14,675 nucleotides of DNA from Verrucomicrobiota bacterium (lineage in GTDB: Bacteria > Verrucomicrobiota > Verrucomicrobiia > Limisphaerales > AV2), in NCBI GenBank assembly GCA_003219675.1, contig QHPW01000049.1, forward strand, positions 1 to 14,675, written 5' to 3'. The position numbers and the translations under genes are program-made. This document shows, piece after piece, positions 1 to 9,486 of the stretch; position 1 is the stretch's first letter; each line of letters begins with the position of its first letter. Below the pieces are notes generated by a model. The model ran no database searches. It was not told where the DNA came from and saw only the letters and a program-made list of their open reading frames with translations.

Positions 1-1
1 C

Positions 2-1765
2 TCGGCCAACCGCGCGGGCTTGCCGCCGCGCTTTGGAGTGTTGGTTGAAGTTGGCAGTCGCCGGGATCAAGAGCCAACGAACCAGGTCCGCCTTGTTACC
101 TCGGCGGCTACGAGAGCGCCCGTTGACCGGGCCGGTTTTCATCACGTCGGCTTCCGCGTCGTGCAGGCTGACTTGGCGTCAACAAAACCAGAGCCGATGT
201 TCGAGCCGTTCGTTCGGCAGGGTGTCAAGGCATCCATCGCCCAACTCAAGCAGGCGCCTGACAAACCGTATTTTCGCAAACGTCATTTGCTGCCGATCCC
301 GCCGGACAACAGTCCCGATGAAGCGATTGCGGCCGCGGGTCTTCCGCCGTCCTTCCGCAAGCACAATCACAGTCCGGCCTTCGAGGTGTGTCCCAACGGC
401 GATCTGTTGCTCATTATCTACACGTCTTATTTCGAGTATGAGCCGGGCGTGTCGTTCATGGCGGCGCGGTTGCGATTCGGGGCCGACGAGTGGGACATGC
501 CGGAGCCGATGTTCGACACGCCGGACGTCAATGACCACGCGCCCTTGCTGTGGACTGACTGGAGTTGGCGCGGGCGGATGTGGTTCTTCTGGGGATGGCC
601 GATGCTGCGAGCGGGCGCGTATCCCTTTCAATGGATGACCTCGGATGACAGCGGCGCGACCTGGAGCGAAGTCCGGTTTCCCGTCTTCACCGGCCCGGTC
701 GGCCCGCACTTCCGTCAGCCGATCAACACGGCTCTTCGCGCGGCGGACGGCACGATTTACATGGCGAGCGACGCGGAGAAAACCAAATCCCTCCTCTGGG
801 CCACCAAAAATGAGGGCGAGAGCTGGTACGACACTGGTGGCCGAACTGCTGGCCGCCACACCACCTTCGCGCTGCTGGACGACGGCTCGATTCTCGGCAT
901 GGGGGGCAAGAGCACGGACATCGACGGCTACATGCCGAAGGCCCTTTCGCGCGACGGCGGCCGAACCTGGGAGATGAATAAGACGCCGTTTGCCGCGCAG
1001 GGCGTGAACCAGCGTCCCAGCCTGCTGCGACTCCAGAGTGGACGACTGTTCTTCGCCGGCGATTTCCAGAGACGCGGCAACATCGCGCCCAAGGATGTTA
1101 CTGAGCGTGGCGGCTACGTGGCGTTGTCCGACGACGACGGCAAGACCTGGCGCATCAAGAGGCTGCCCGGAGCGCAGCCTCACAAGCGCCCCGATTTGCA
1201 GAGGGAACCGGCAACGCTCGGTTACACGGTCGCCCGGCAGGGTCCGAACGGGATGATACACCTCGTCACCACGATGAACGTGCCCTGCCTGCATTTCGAG
1301 TTCAATGAAGCATGGATTCTATCCGACGCGCCCACGCCGGACTCCGACGCAGAGCTGATGAGGTCACCGCCTGCGACCGTGCGGAATCCCCAGACGTTCA
1401 CGGAGAAGTTCGTCAACGGCGCGATCAAAATCCGTTGGAGCGGCGGCGTGGCTGACGACGGCCGCTTCCTCAAACACGGGGAGGAGAAGTGGTATTACCC
1501 GAACGGCAAGGTGCAATATCAAGCCAGCTTCGAGCTGGGTCGAAAGAAGGGCGAGGAAACGCTTTATCGGCCGGATGGCACCGTGGCCTGGCGATGGCAG
1601 CACAACCGCGACGGCACAGGCGTCTGGACGCATTTCTGGGCGAATGGGCGCGAGAAATCCGAATCCGCCTGGCGAGGCTCGATGGCAGAGGGCAGAGCAC
1701 GGACCTGGGACCGCGCCGGCCACCTCGTGTCGGAGGTGAATTTCGTTGCCGGCAAGCTTAACTGA
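2..1765 (+). CDS. Sialidase-like (BNR/Asp-box) protein with C-terminal MORN-type repeats, 5' truncated
   Basis: The frame is open to the left edge (first in-frame start is a TTG at 20), so the gene probably begins outside the window. Numbering from that TTG, Asp-box motifs of the six-bladed sialidase propeller occur at 208-215 (SDDSGATW), 310-317 (SRDGGRTW) and 370-377 (SDDDGKTW), with a degenerate one at 263-269 (KNEGESW). Residues 480-580 hold MORN-2/YwqK-type repeats (KWYYPNGKVQYQ, ETLYRPDGT, THFWANGREKSES). Residues 39-52 (GFHHVGFRVVQADL) resemble the end of a formylglycine-generating-enzyme (SUMF1) domain, so the full protein may be a fusion. The family hydrolyses terminal sialic acids or related glycans, usually outside the cytoplasm; here the substrate is unknown and catalytic residues were not assigned. 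A short alternative would start at the ATG at 197. The stop is TGA. Confident on the fold, unsure of activity. Confidence 0.8.
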   Translation, partial: SANRAGLPPRFGVLVEVGSRRDQEPTNQVRLVTSAATRAPVDRAGFHHVGFRVVQADLASTKPEPMFEPFVRQGVKASIAQLKQAPDKPYFRKRHLLPIPPDNSPDEAIAAAGLPPSFRKHNHSPAFEVCPNGDLLLIIYTSYFEYEPGVSFMAARLRFGADEWDMPEPMFDTPDVNDHAPLLWTDWSWRGRMWFFWGWPMLRAGAYPFQWMTSDDSGATWSEVRFPVFTGPVGPHFRQPINTALRAADGTIYMASDAEKTKSLLWATKNEGESWYDTGGRTAGRHTTFALLDDGSILGMGGKSTDIDGYMPKALSRDGGRTWEMNKTPFAAQGVNQRPSLLRLQSGRLFFAGDFQRRGNIAPKDVTERGGYVALSDDDGKTWRIKRLPGAQPHKRPDLQREPATLGYTVARQGPNGMIHLVTTMNVPCLHFEFNEAWILSDAPTPDSDAELMRSPPATVRNPQTFTEKFVNGAIKIRWSGGVADDGRFLKHGEEKWYYPNGKVQYQASFELGRKKGEETLYRPDGTVAWRWQHNRDGTGVWTHFWANGREKSESAWRGSMAEGRARTWDRAGHLVSEVNFVAGKLN

Positions 1766-1805
1766 GGACATCGGGCCGCCAACACAGACGTCTCTGCGCC
1801 GGTGC

Positions 1806-1821
1806 GCCGCTGTGTAGCGGC
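1806..1821. other. Small perfect hairpin after the sialidase-like gene
   Basis: GCCGCT (1806-1811) and AGCGGC (1816-1821) pair perfectly around a GTGT loop, 40 nt after the stop of the upstream gene. No T-run follows, so this is not a classical intrinsic terminator. It may add to the larger inverted repeat just downstream. Confidence 0.3.
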
Positions 1822-1840
1822 CGAATGGTCGCTGCCCCTC

Positions 1841-1928
1841 ATGAACGGTGGGGCGAGACTCCGTCGAGCCCTTGATCCCCGAAAGACAGAAATTAGGGCT
1901 CGACGGAGTCTCGCTCCACCTCGTTCAT
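1841..1928. repeat. Imperfect long inverted repeat between convergent genes (REP-like; possible bidirectional terminator)
   Basis: The left arm 1841-1871 starts ATGAACGGTGGGGCGAGACT and the right arm 1896-1928 is its reverse complement apart from two extra bases and one mismatch. The loop is 24 nt (1872-1895). The core GGCGAGACTCCGTCGAGCCC is identical in both arms. It lies between the stop of the + strand sialidase-like gene and the stop of the - strand symporter; the right arm ends only 5 nt from the symporter stop codon. The size, perfect core and extragenic position fit a dispersed REP-type palindrome that may also stop transcription from both sides. Copies elsewhere in the genome cannot be seen here. 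Confidence 0.75.
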
Positions 1929-1933
1929 GGAAG

Positions 1934-3418
1934 CTATTTCTTTTTGAGGAACAAACTGGTCGCCCAACCAACGACGAAAAGGATGACGTGATTGAAAATC
2001 CCAATCAGAAACGGGTGCAGCGGGTAATTGAATTGTCCCAAATTCAGGGCGACACGATTCAGCGCCGGCAGTTTGACCGAAGTAAGGGTGGACCAGGCGG
2101 TGAACAAAATGCAGGCCGCGATGCCCACGAATGCTCCCGGCGCGGTGGCACGCTTTGAAAGCGCGCCGAGCGCAAACAGTCCCAGCATTCCCGCGGTCGC
2201 CAGCGAAAAAATCTGCACCGCAAACTCCATCGCCGTCCCCAGACCGATCCAAAGCTGGGAAAAGACGATGGAAAACGTCCCGAGAATCGCCACGGTGACC
2301 CGGCCGACCCACAGGCGCCGGGAATCGCTGGAGCGCGGACGCAACCGGGCGAAATAATCGTCCACGATCACGGTGGCCATGCTGTTGAGGTCCGAGTCCA
2401 GGCTGGACATGGCGGCGGCGATCAAGGCGGCGATCACCAAACCAATCAGACCGACGGGAAGCTGCGTCTTGATGAAGTAAGGGACGATGTTGTCTTTGAC
2501 AGCCGCGACCTCGGCAGGCACTGGCGCTCCGGTGAGCTGGTAGAAAGCCCAAAGGCAGGCGCCAAACAGGAAGAACAAACCCCAGACCAGCAGACAGGCC
2601 ATGGCTCCCAAACAGGCGCTGCTCTGCGCCTGCCGATCCGTTTTCGCTACCAGGTATTTTTGGACGATGTGCTGGTCCAACGCGTAGCGTTGCACGGCCC
2701 AGATGGCCCCGCCCGCGAGGTAGAACCACAGATTGTCGCGCACCCAACTGAACGTCCGATTGCCCAATCCGAACTTTCCACCCTCCCAGGCGGCATGCAG
2801 CACCTGAATGGGCCCGCCCGAGGGTTTGAATAAAGCGATTCCCAGGCACACAAGGCCGCCGACGATCAGGAGTGTTCCTTGCAGAATGTCTGAATACACC
2901 ACGGCGGCGATTCCACCGATCAACGTGATGACCAACGTCGCAACGCCGACGATCAGGATCACCCACCACACATCAAGGCCGGTCAGAAACGACACTGGAA
3001 TCGCGAGGAAATAAAGCGTGGCGCTCATATCCACGACACGGCTGACGATGAACGCCGCGGCTCCATAGGCGCGCGCGAAGTAGCTGAACCGTTTCTCGAG
3101 ATAGTCATAAACGCTCATCCGGATGGTTCGCCGGTAAAAGACGACCACGCGGCGGGAAATGAAAATCAGCACAAACGGCAACGTGAGGAACGACGGCAGA
3201 TTCCACATGTCGCGGGCATAGACGTTGCCCGGATGACCGATGAAGGTGGTGCTGCTGATCATCGTGCCCACAATGGCAAAAGCGACCACCCAGCCCGGCA
3301 CATTTCTTCCGGCGAGAAAGTAATCCTCCGTTGTTTTCTGCGTTCGCGAGAAATAAAGCCCGACACCAAAGACGATCGCAAAATAGGAGATCAGAATGAT
3401 ACCGTCCACGATGCTCAT
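1934..3418 (-). CDS. Sodium:solute symporter (SSS/SLC5 family)
   Basis: This 494-residue integral membrane protein has about 13 hydrophobic segments and a LeuT-type fold, with SSS-family landmarks: EDYFLAGR at 31-38 after the first helix, YALDQHIVQKYL at 245-256 followed by KTDRQAQ, and the family signature AALIAAAMSSLDSDLNS at 330-346, whose SSLDS carries the Na2-site serines. The family drives uptake of sugars, sialic acid, amino acids or carboxylates with the sodium gradient. The substrate cannot be read from sequence; the sialidase-like gene next door makes a sugar or sialic acid possible, but the two genes are convergent. The start is the ATG at 3418, just before the first hydrophobic helix; there is no Shine-Dalgarno. 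The stop is TAG. The gene is divergent from the helicase across 95 nt that must hold both promoters. Confidence 0.9.
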   Translation of the reverse strand: MSIVDGIILISYFAIVFGVGLYFSRTQKTTEDYFLAGRNVPGWVVAFAIVGTMISSTTFIGHPGNVYARDMWNLPSFLTLPFVLIFISRRVVVFYRRTIRMSVYDYLEKRFSYFARAYGAAAFIVSRVVDMSATLYFLAIPVSFLTGLDVWWVILIVGVATLVITLIGGIAAVVYSDILQGTLLIVGGLVCLGIALFKPSGGPIQVLHAAWEGGKFGLGNRTFSWVRDNLWFYLAGGAIWAVQRYALDQHIVQKYLVAKTDRQAQSSACLGAMACLLVWGLFFLFGACLWAFYQLTGAPVPAEVAAVKDNIVPYFIKTQLPVGLIGLVIAALIAAAMSSLDSDLNSMATVIVDDYFARLRPRSSDSRRLWVGRVTVAILGTFSIVFSQLWIGLGTAMEFAVQIFSLATAGMLGLFALGALSKRATAPGAFVGIAACILFTAWSTLTSVKLPALNRVALNLGQFNYPLHPFLIGIFNHVILFVVGWATSLFLKKK

Positions 3419-3513
3419 TCAGTAGTCTTGGCTTCGCGATCCTTCAAGATCGAGACATTCCTGATTGGCAAAAGAGTTTGCGTTCGTACCAACGGCCTCT
3501 AGACTCCGCGCCC

Positions 3514-5814
<2,301 letters not shown>

Positions 5815-5849
5815 TCGGGCTCTTCAACAACTCTATTGGACCCGCTGGA

Positions 5850-6647
5850 TTATTTTCCAGGGATGCCGGGCACCGGCGGAATCGGAGGAAACGCTCTGCC
5901 TTCCCGTTCGGCCTGCAACCTGTGCGCTTCAATCAAAACGCGCTGAACCGCCGGATCAACAGGGGCTTCCGTCCCTTGAACCTGCGGCTCTATCGCTGTC
6001 GTCCGGACGTTCCTCGCCGGAATGGTTCGGAGTCCGGTGTTGGCGGGGGTCGTCGGTTGCAAGCCGTACCTGGCCGCCATCGCGTCGGGCGCTGCAGCAC
6101 CCGTCGGGAACGCGCCCGCGGTCTTGAGGGCTGGCATCGGTGTGCCGGGCGCGGGCACAACCCCGGGAGCCGGCAATGGGCCGGGCATTCCATGCGGCGT
6201 CAAAGGACCTCCCGGAACCGCCAATGCGGACGGTGTCGGCAACCCGTTGTCTTTAAAATTAAGCTCCGCCGGCGCGCCCGCGTTGAGGATCTTGACCGTG
6301 TTCTCTTTCTCATTGATCTCCAGCACCTCGATATCCCCCTGTTTCTCGTGCTCCGGGATGCTGAGGTATTGCGGGTTCGGATTCTTGCCAGGCTGGCCCG
6401 GAATCATTAACCACGCCTTTCTGCCGATCCTATCAGAGGTAATGCCGGTAAGCTTCAAGTTGACCGGAATGACCGGGTTGGTCGGAATTATGTTTGTGAT
6501 CAAAGGAGGCGGCTTCAGCCCGAACGGATTGCGGTCAATGATCACCTGATACGGATTGCCCGCGGGTTCAGTCACATCTGCCTGGGCTGCAATGGCGAGC
6601 GAAATCCCGGCAAGCCCAAAAGCCAAATATCTCTCAACCCGATTCAT
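5850..6647 (-). CDS. Small secreted proline-rich protein with an NPF...LTGI domain (unrecognised family)
   Basis: From the ATG at 6647 the protein has 265 residues and a clear signal peptide: basic n-region (NRVER), hydrophobic core (YLAFGLAGISLAIA) and cleavage site near AQA-DV. The export suggests a periplasmic or envelope location. Next comes a short beta-rich stretch with DRNPFGLKPPP, LKLTGITS, AWLMIPG and YLSIPEHEKQ, then IEVLEINEKENTVKILNAG. The pattern of an NPF entry followed by LTGI recalls the small beta domains of PilP or GspC, but this is only a resemblance. The C-terminal half is Pro/Ala/Gly-rich and probably disordered. In-frame starts upstream (ATG 6665, TTG 6683) would only lengthen the n-region. 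It follows ilvC on the same strand after 146 nt containing an inverted repeat, so it is probably transcribed separately. It is convergent with the helicase. Confidence 0.75.
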   Translation of the reverse strand: MNRVERYLAFGLAGISLAIAAQADVTEPAGNPYQVIIDRNPFGLKPPPLITNIIPTNPVIPVNLKLTGITSDRIGRKAWLMIPGQPGKNPNPQYLSIPEHEKQGDIEVLEINEKENTVKILNAGAPAELNFKDNGLPTPSALAVPGGPLTPHGMPGPLPAPGVVPAPGTPMPALKTAGAFPTGAAAPDAMAARYGLQPTTPANTGLRTIPARNVRTTAIEPQVQGTEAPVDPAVQRVLIEAHRLQAEREGRAFPPIPPVPGIPGK

Positions 6648-6710
6648 GCATCCAACGTATCTCATGATTGGACCAAACACCAACCCCTAATTTTCGTTGC
6701 GACGGTGGGC

Positions 6711-6782
6711 ATGGGGCGGGGAGCGGTGGAGAAATGGAGTTTTGGAGGATTGGCAAGCGCCACCGCATCCCTCCCCCTCCAT
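6711..6782. repeat. Imperfect inverted repeat downstream of ilvC
   Basis: 6711-6729 (ATGGGGCGGGGAGCGGTGG) pairs with 6760-6782, whose reverse complement is ATGGAGGGGGAGGGATGCGGTGG, with a 4-nt bulge and a few mismatches; the inner GCGGTGG/CCACCGC is perfect. The loop is about 30 nt. It begins 11 nt beyond the ilvC stop, where it could act as a terminator or mRNA-end stem. There is no T-run. Confidence 0.5.
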
Positions 6783-6793
6783 CCCTCCTTCTC

Positions 6794-7819
6794 TTAATAC
6801 GCCGCCTGCACGCCTTTGACTGAATGTTTTTTCATCCAAGGCATCAAGGACCGCAGTCGCGCCCCGACCTTTTCGATGGAATGCTTTTCGGCTTTGTTCA
6901 GCAGCGCGTTGTAGCGTTGATAGCCGGTCTGATATTCCTTCACCCAGCCCCGGGCGAACTTTCCGCTTTGTATGTCCTTCAATGCCGCCTTCATTCGTTT
7001 CTTCACGCTGGTGTCAATGATCTGCGGTCCGACCGTGACGTCGCCCCACTTGGCCGTTTCCGAAACCGAGAAGCGCATGCCACTGATGCCGGCTTCGTTC
7101 ATCAAGTCCACAATCAGTTTCAATTCGTGCAAACACTCGAAGTAGGCCATCTCCGGTTGATAACCGGCTTCCACCAGGGTCTCGTAGCCGGCCAGAATCA
7201 GCGCGCTCGCCCCGCCGCACAACACCGTCTGTTCGCCAAATAAATCCGTCTCGGTCTCCTCCCTGAATGTGGTTTCAATCACGCCGGCGCGCGTGCCGCC
7301 GATGCCTTTCGCCCAGGCCAGCGCCAGTTTCTTCGCTTGCCGGGTCGGATTCTGGTAAACGGCGATGAGCGCCGGCACGCCTTTGCCTTCCAGATACTGG
7401 CGGCGAACGATATGGCCGGGCCCCTTCGGCGCAACCAGAATCACATCCACGTTCTTCGGCGGAACCACCGTTTTGAAATGAATGGAAAAGCCGTGCGAGA
7501 ACAGCAGTGTTTTGCCTGCGCTCAGGTTCGGCGCAATGTCCTTTCGGTAGGCCGCCGCCTGCCTCGTGTCAGGCAACGCCACGAAAATCACATCACCCTG
7601 GCGAACTGCTTCGGCGGTGGTGACCACTTCAAATCCTTTTTCCTTCGCGACCGGAATGGATTTGCTCCCTTGGTAAAGGCCGACGATGACGTTCATCCCG
7701 CTGTCTTTGAGATTCAACGCATGAGCGTGGCCTTGCGAGCCAAAGCCCAGCACCGCGAGCGTCTTGTTTTTCAGAACTGACAAGTCAGCGTCCTTGTCTG
7801 TGTAAACTTTTGCAGGCAT
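6794..7819 (-). CDS. ilvC: Ketol-acid reductoisomerase (NADP+), class I
   Basis: The enzyme catalyses the Mg-dependent isomerisation and NADPH reduction of acetolactate and acetohydroxybutyrate to dihydroxy acids, step two of valine, leucine and isoleucine synthesis, in the cytoplasm. The 341-residue length is typical of the short class I form. Visible landmarks: dinucleotide-binding GFGSQGHAHALNL 25-37, catalytic His109 in SHGF, APKGPGH 130-136, metal ligands Asp192 and Glu196 in TETDLFGEQ, Glu228 and Glu232 in YFECLHELK, and SVSETAKWG 251-259. The cofactor loop reads VGLYQGSKS 46-54, with Tyr where many homologues carry Arg or Lys. The start is the ATG at 7819 (MPAKVYTDKDADL, the usual N-terminus). 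It follows ilvN by 48 nt on the same strand, so it is probably co-transcribed. There is no Shine-Dalgarno. Confidence 0.97.
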   Translation of the reverse strand: MPAKVYTDKDADLSVLKNKTLAVLGFGSQGHAHALNLKDSGMNVIVGLYQGSKSIPVAKEKGFEVVTTAEAVRQGDVIFVALPDTRQAAAYRKDIAPNLSAGKTLLFSHGFSIHFKTVVPPKNVDVILVAPKGPGHIVRRQYLEGKGVPALIAVYQNPTRQAKKLALAWAKGIGGTRAGVIETTFREETETDLFGEQTVLCGGASALILAGYETLVEAGYQPEMAYFECLHELKLIVDLMNEAGISGMRFSVSETAKWGDVTVGPQIIDTSVKKRMKAALKDIQSGKFARGWVKEYQTGYQRYNALLNKAEKHSIEKVGARLRSLMPWMKKHSVKGVQAAY

Positions 7820-7867
7820 GAGTTGTTGAGGGTTGAGGGTTCTCGCGTCGTCCGATCTAACGGTGGA

Positions 7868-8341
7868 TTAATTGCGCGGCATGGCGACCTTGCCGGTGCG
7901 GGTGAGATCCAGGATGCCGAAGGTCTTCATCAGGTCGATAAACTTCTCCACTTTGTCTTCGCTCCCCGTGATCTCGATGGTCACGCTCCTCGGCTGCACA
8001 TCCACGATTTTGGCGCGGAAAATATCGGTGATTTGCATGACTTCAGCGCGCGATTTCGAGTCCACGGAAACTTTCACCAAGATCAACTCGCGGTCCACAT
8101 ATTCGCCCTCGCGAAAATCAATGACCTTAAGGATGTCCACCAGCTTGTTGAGCTGCTTCACGATCTGCTCCAGCGTCGCATCGTCGCCCCGGGTGACAAT
8201 GGTCATTCGCGAGGTGTCGGAATCCTGTGTCGGCGCCACGTTCAGGGTGTCAATGTTGTAGCCCCGGCCGCTGAACAATCCCGCGATGCGCGTGAGCACG
8301 CCGAATTTGTTTTCCACCAGAACGGATATTGTGTGTCGCAT
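7868..8341 (-). CDS. ilvN: Acetolactate synthase small (regulatory) subunit
   Basis: This regulatory subunit of acetohydroxyacid synthase activates the catalytic IlvB subunit and gives valine feedback control. From the ATG at 8341 it has 157 residues and the canonical opening RHTISVLVEN. An N-terminal ACT domain (about 1-75) is followed by the C-terminal ALS small-subunit domain (about 83-157). Asn11, Gly14 and Asn29 match positions linked to valine binding in E. coli IlvH, so the protein is predicted to be valine-sensitive. A GTG at 8353 is also in frame but gives an atypical MIHF extension. It sits 14 nt after the stop of the MBL gene and 48 nt before ilvC. No catalytic ilvB/ilvI is found in the window, so the partner must be encoded elsewhere. 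Confidence 0.95.
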   Translation of the reverse strand: MRHTISVLVENKFGVLTRIAGLFSGRGYNIDTLNVAPTQDSDTSRMTIVTRGDDATLEQIVKQLNKLVDILKVIDFREGEYVDRELILVKVSVDSKSRAEVMQITDIFRAKIVDVQPRSVTIEITGSEDKVEKFIDLMKTFGILDLTRTGKVAMPRN

Positions 8342-8355
8342 AAAATGAATCACTT

Positions 8356-9180
8356 CTACAGAAAAAAAGGATTATTCGCCTTCTCCTCGCCCACGGTCGT
8401 CACCGGCCCGTGACCTGGACAAATCAGCGTGCCCGCCGGCAACGAAAAAATCTGGTCCCGGATCTTTTGTTTCGCCAGATCCGCCTGTTGCCTGGCGCCG
8501 CCCATCGATCCGGCGAAAATCGCGTCGCCGACCACCGCCACGCTCGGCGCGTCCTCGGGCCAGTTGCCAATGACGTAAGTCACGCCGTCTTCCGCGTGCC
8601 CCGGCGTGTCGCGGTTGGTGATGCGCAGGCTGCCGAGGTGAATGAAATCATTCGCGCGATTCCGCTGGTCCACCGGCGCATTCCTGGCGCCTGAATGGAG
8701 CTTCACTTTGGGGAAGCGGTTCCGAATCGGTTCCAGCGCGGCGATGTGATCGGCGTGCGTGTGGGTAATGAACAGATGCTTGAGCTGAAGTTTGTTCCGG
8801 TCGATCAGGTCGAAAATCGGCTGCGCATCGAACCCGGTGTCGAATAACGCCGCCTCGAGCGTGACCTCGTCCCAAAGGAGGTAACAGTTCACTTTGAAAC
8901 CCGTTCCGGCGGTGGGGATCTGCCGCAGCTCGCGCCAGAGGCCCAAATCGCGCTTCTGGGGCAACCAGCCGTCCGCGATCCCCTCGAGTTTGCCGCCGTG
9001 CAAACCCACTTTCGCCGCGAGCGCCTGAAAGTCCGGTCGTTTGGTGAAGCTGCCGGTCTCTTCCAGCGCGGAAAATTCATCGGGCGTCAACCCTGCCGCC
9101 GCCGCGGCGTCCTCCGCAGAAACGTTCGCCGCCGTGCGCGCCTTGCAAATAACATCTCCCGGATGGTCTTCAAGATTCAT
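8356..9180 (-). CDS. Metallo-beta-lactamase fold hydrolase with an N-terminal HTH-like domain
   Basis: This 274-residue protein has two parts. Residues 8-65 are an Ala-rich helical segment with the spacing of an XRE/HTH_3 domain (ICKARTAANVSAEDAAAAAG, LTPDEFSALEE). Residues 75-270 are an MBL domain with all metal motifs: THTHADH 139-145, TPGH with His195, VGDAIF with Asp219, and CPGHGP with His257. The arrangement resembles glyoxalase II-type thioesterases with two metal ions. The substrate is unknown. It is the first gene of a tight - strand cluster with ilvN and ilvC, suggesting a role tied to branched-chain amino acid metabolism or shared regulation. HTH plus hydrolase in one chain could make it a sensor that binds DNA, but the N-terminal part may also be only structural. 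The start is the ATG at 9180; there is no Shine-Dalgarno. Confidence 0.88.
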   Translation of the reverse strand: MNLEDHPGDVICKARTAANVSAEDAAAAAGLTPDEFSALEETGSFTKRPDFQALAAKVGLHGGKLEGIADGWLPQKRDLGLWRELRQIPTAGTGFKVNCYLLWDEVTLEAALFDTGFDAQPIFDLIDRNKLQLKHLFITHTHADHIAALEPIRNRFPKVKLHSGARNAPVDQRNRANDFIHLGSLRITNRDTPGHAEDGVTYVIGNWPEDAPSVAVVGDAIFAGSMGGARQQADLAKQKIRDQIFSLPAGTLICPGHGPVTTVGEEKANNPFFL

Positions 9181-9486
9181 AGGCGGGGAAATTACCCGGC
9201 GGAGATTGGCGGCGCAATCCCGGAGTAGCCGCGGCGGTGCAATTCACGCTCGTACAATGGCGGCAGATAAACCCGCACCATTCGATTTGTGCCCAAGTTC
9301 TTCGAGAATACGGGGCCTTCAAAAACGACCCGCCCCCTGCGCGATGCCTTGCATGTTTAAAGCGAGAATGATTGGAGCCACCCGGCCCGATCCGGCACAT
9401 AATGGGCCGCCGAATCTGACAAAATCCGCGCCGGTTCCAGGCCAGAACTGAATTGTTCTTTGCGAGGCAGGTGATAGGTTGAGGCC
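9181..9486. other. Divergent intergenic region between the MBL and TPR genes
   Basis: This 306-nt gap must hold the promoters for the - strand MBL-ilvNC cluster and the + strand TPR gene. I see no convincing -35/-10 pair, no long inverted repeat, no conserved open frame and no RNA structure. AGG at 9476-9478 is a possible ribosome binding site for the TPR gene. Confidence 0.5.

Noticed and set aside
179..1294. 371-codon open frame on the - strand opposite the sialidase-like gene
   Set aside because: Arg-rich antisense shadow in GC-rich DNA with no domain; the + strand frame has clear Asp boxes.
1893..2969. 358-codon - strand frame overlapping the symporter
   Set aside because: Same strand, other frame of the symporter; lacks membrane segments, and the SSS signature is in the other frame.
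3419..3513. TTGGCA at 3465-3470 as a -35 element for the helicase
   Set aside because: No acceptable -10 at 16-18 nt downstream.
7820..7867. ilvN-ilvC spacer as a leader-peptide attenuator
   Set aside because: Only 48 nt, no run of Val/Leu/Ile codons, no alternating hairpins; only a small CCTCAAC tandem.
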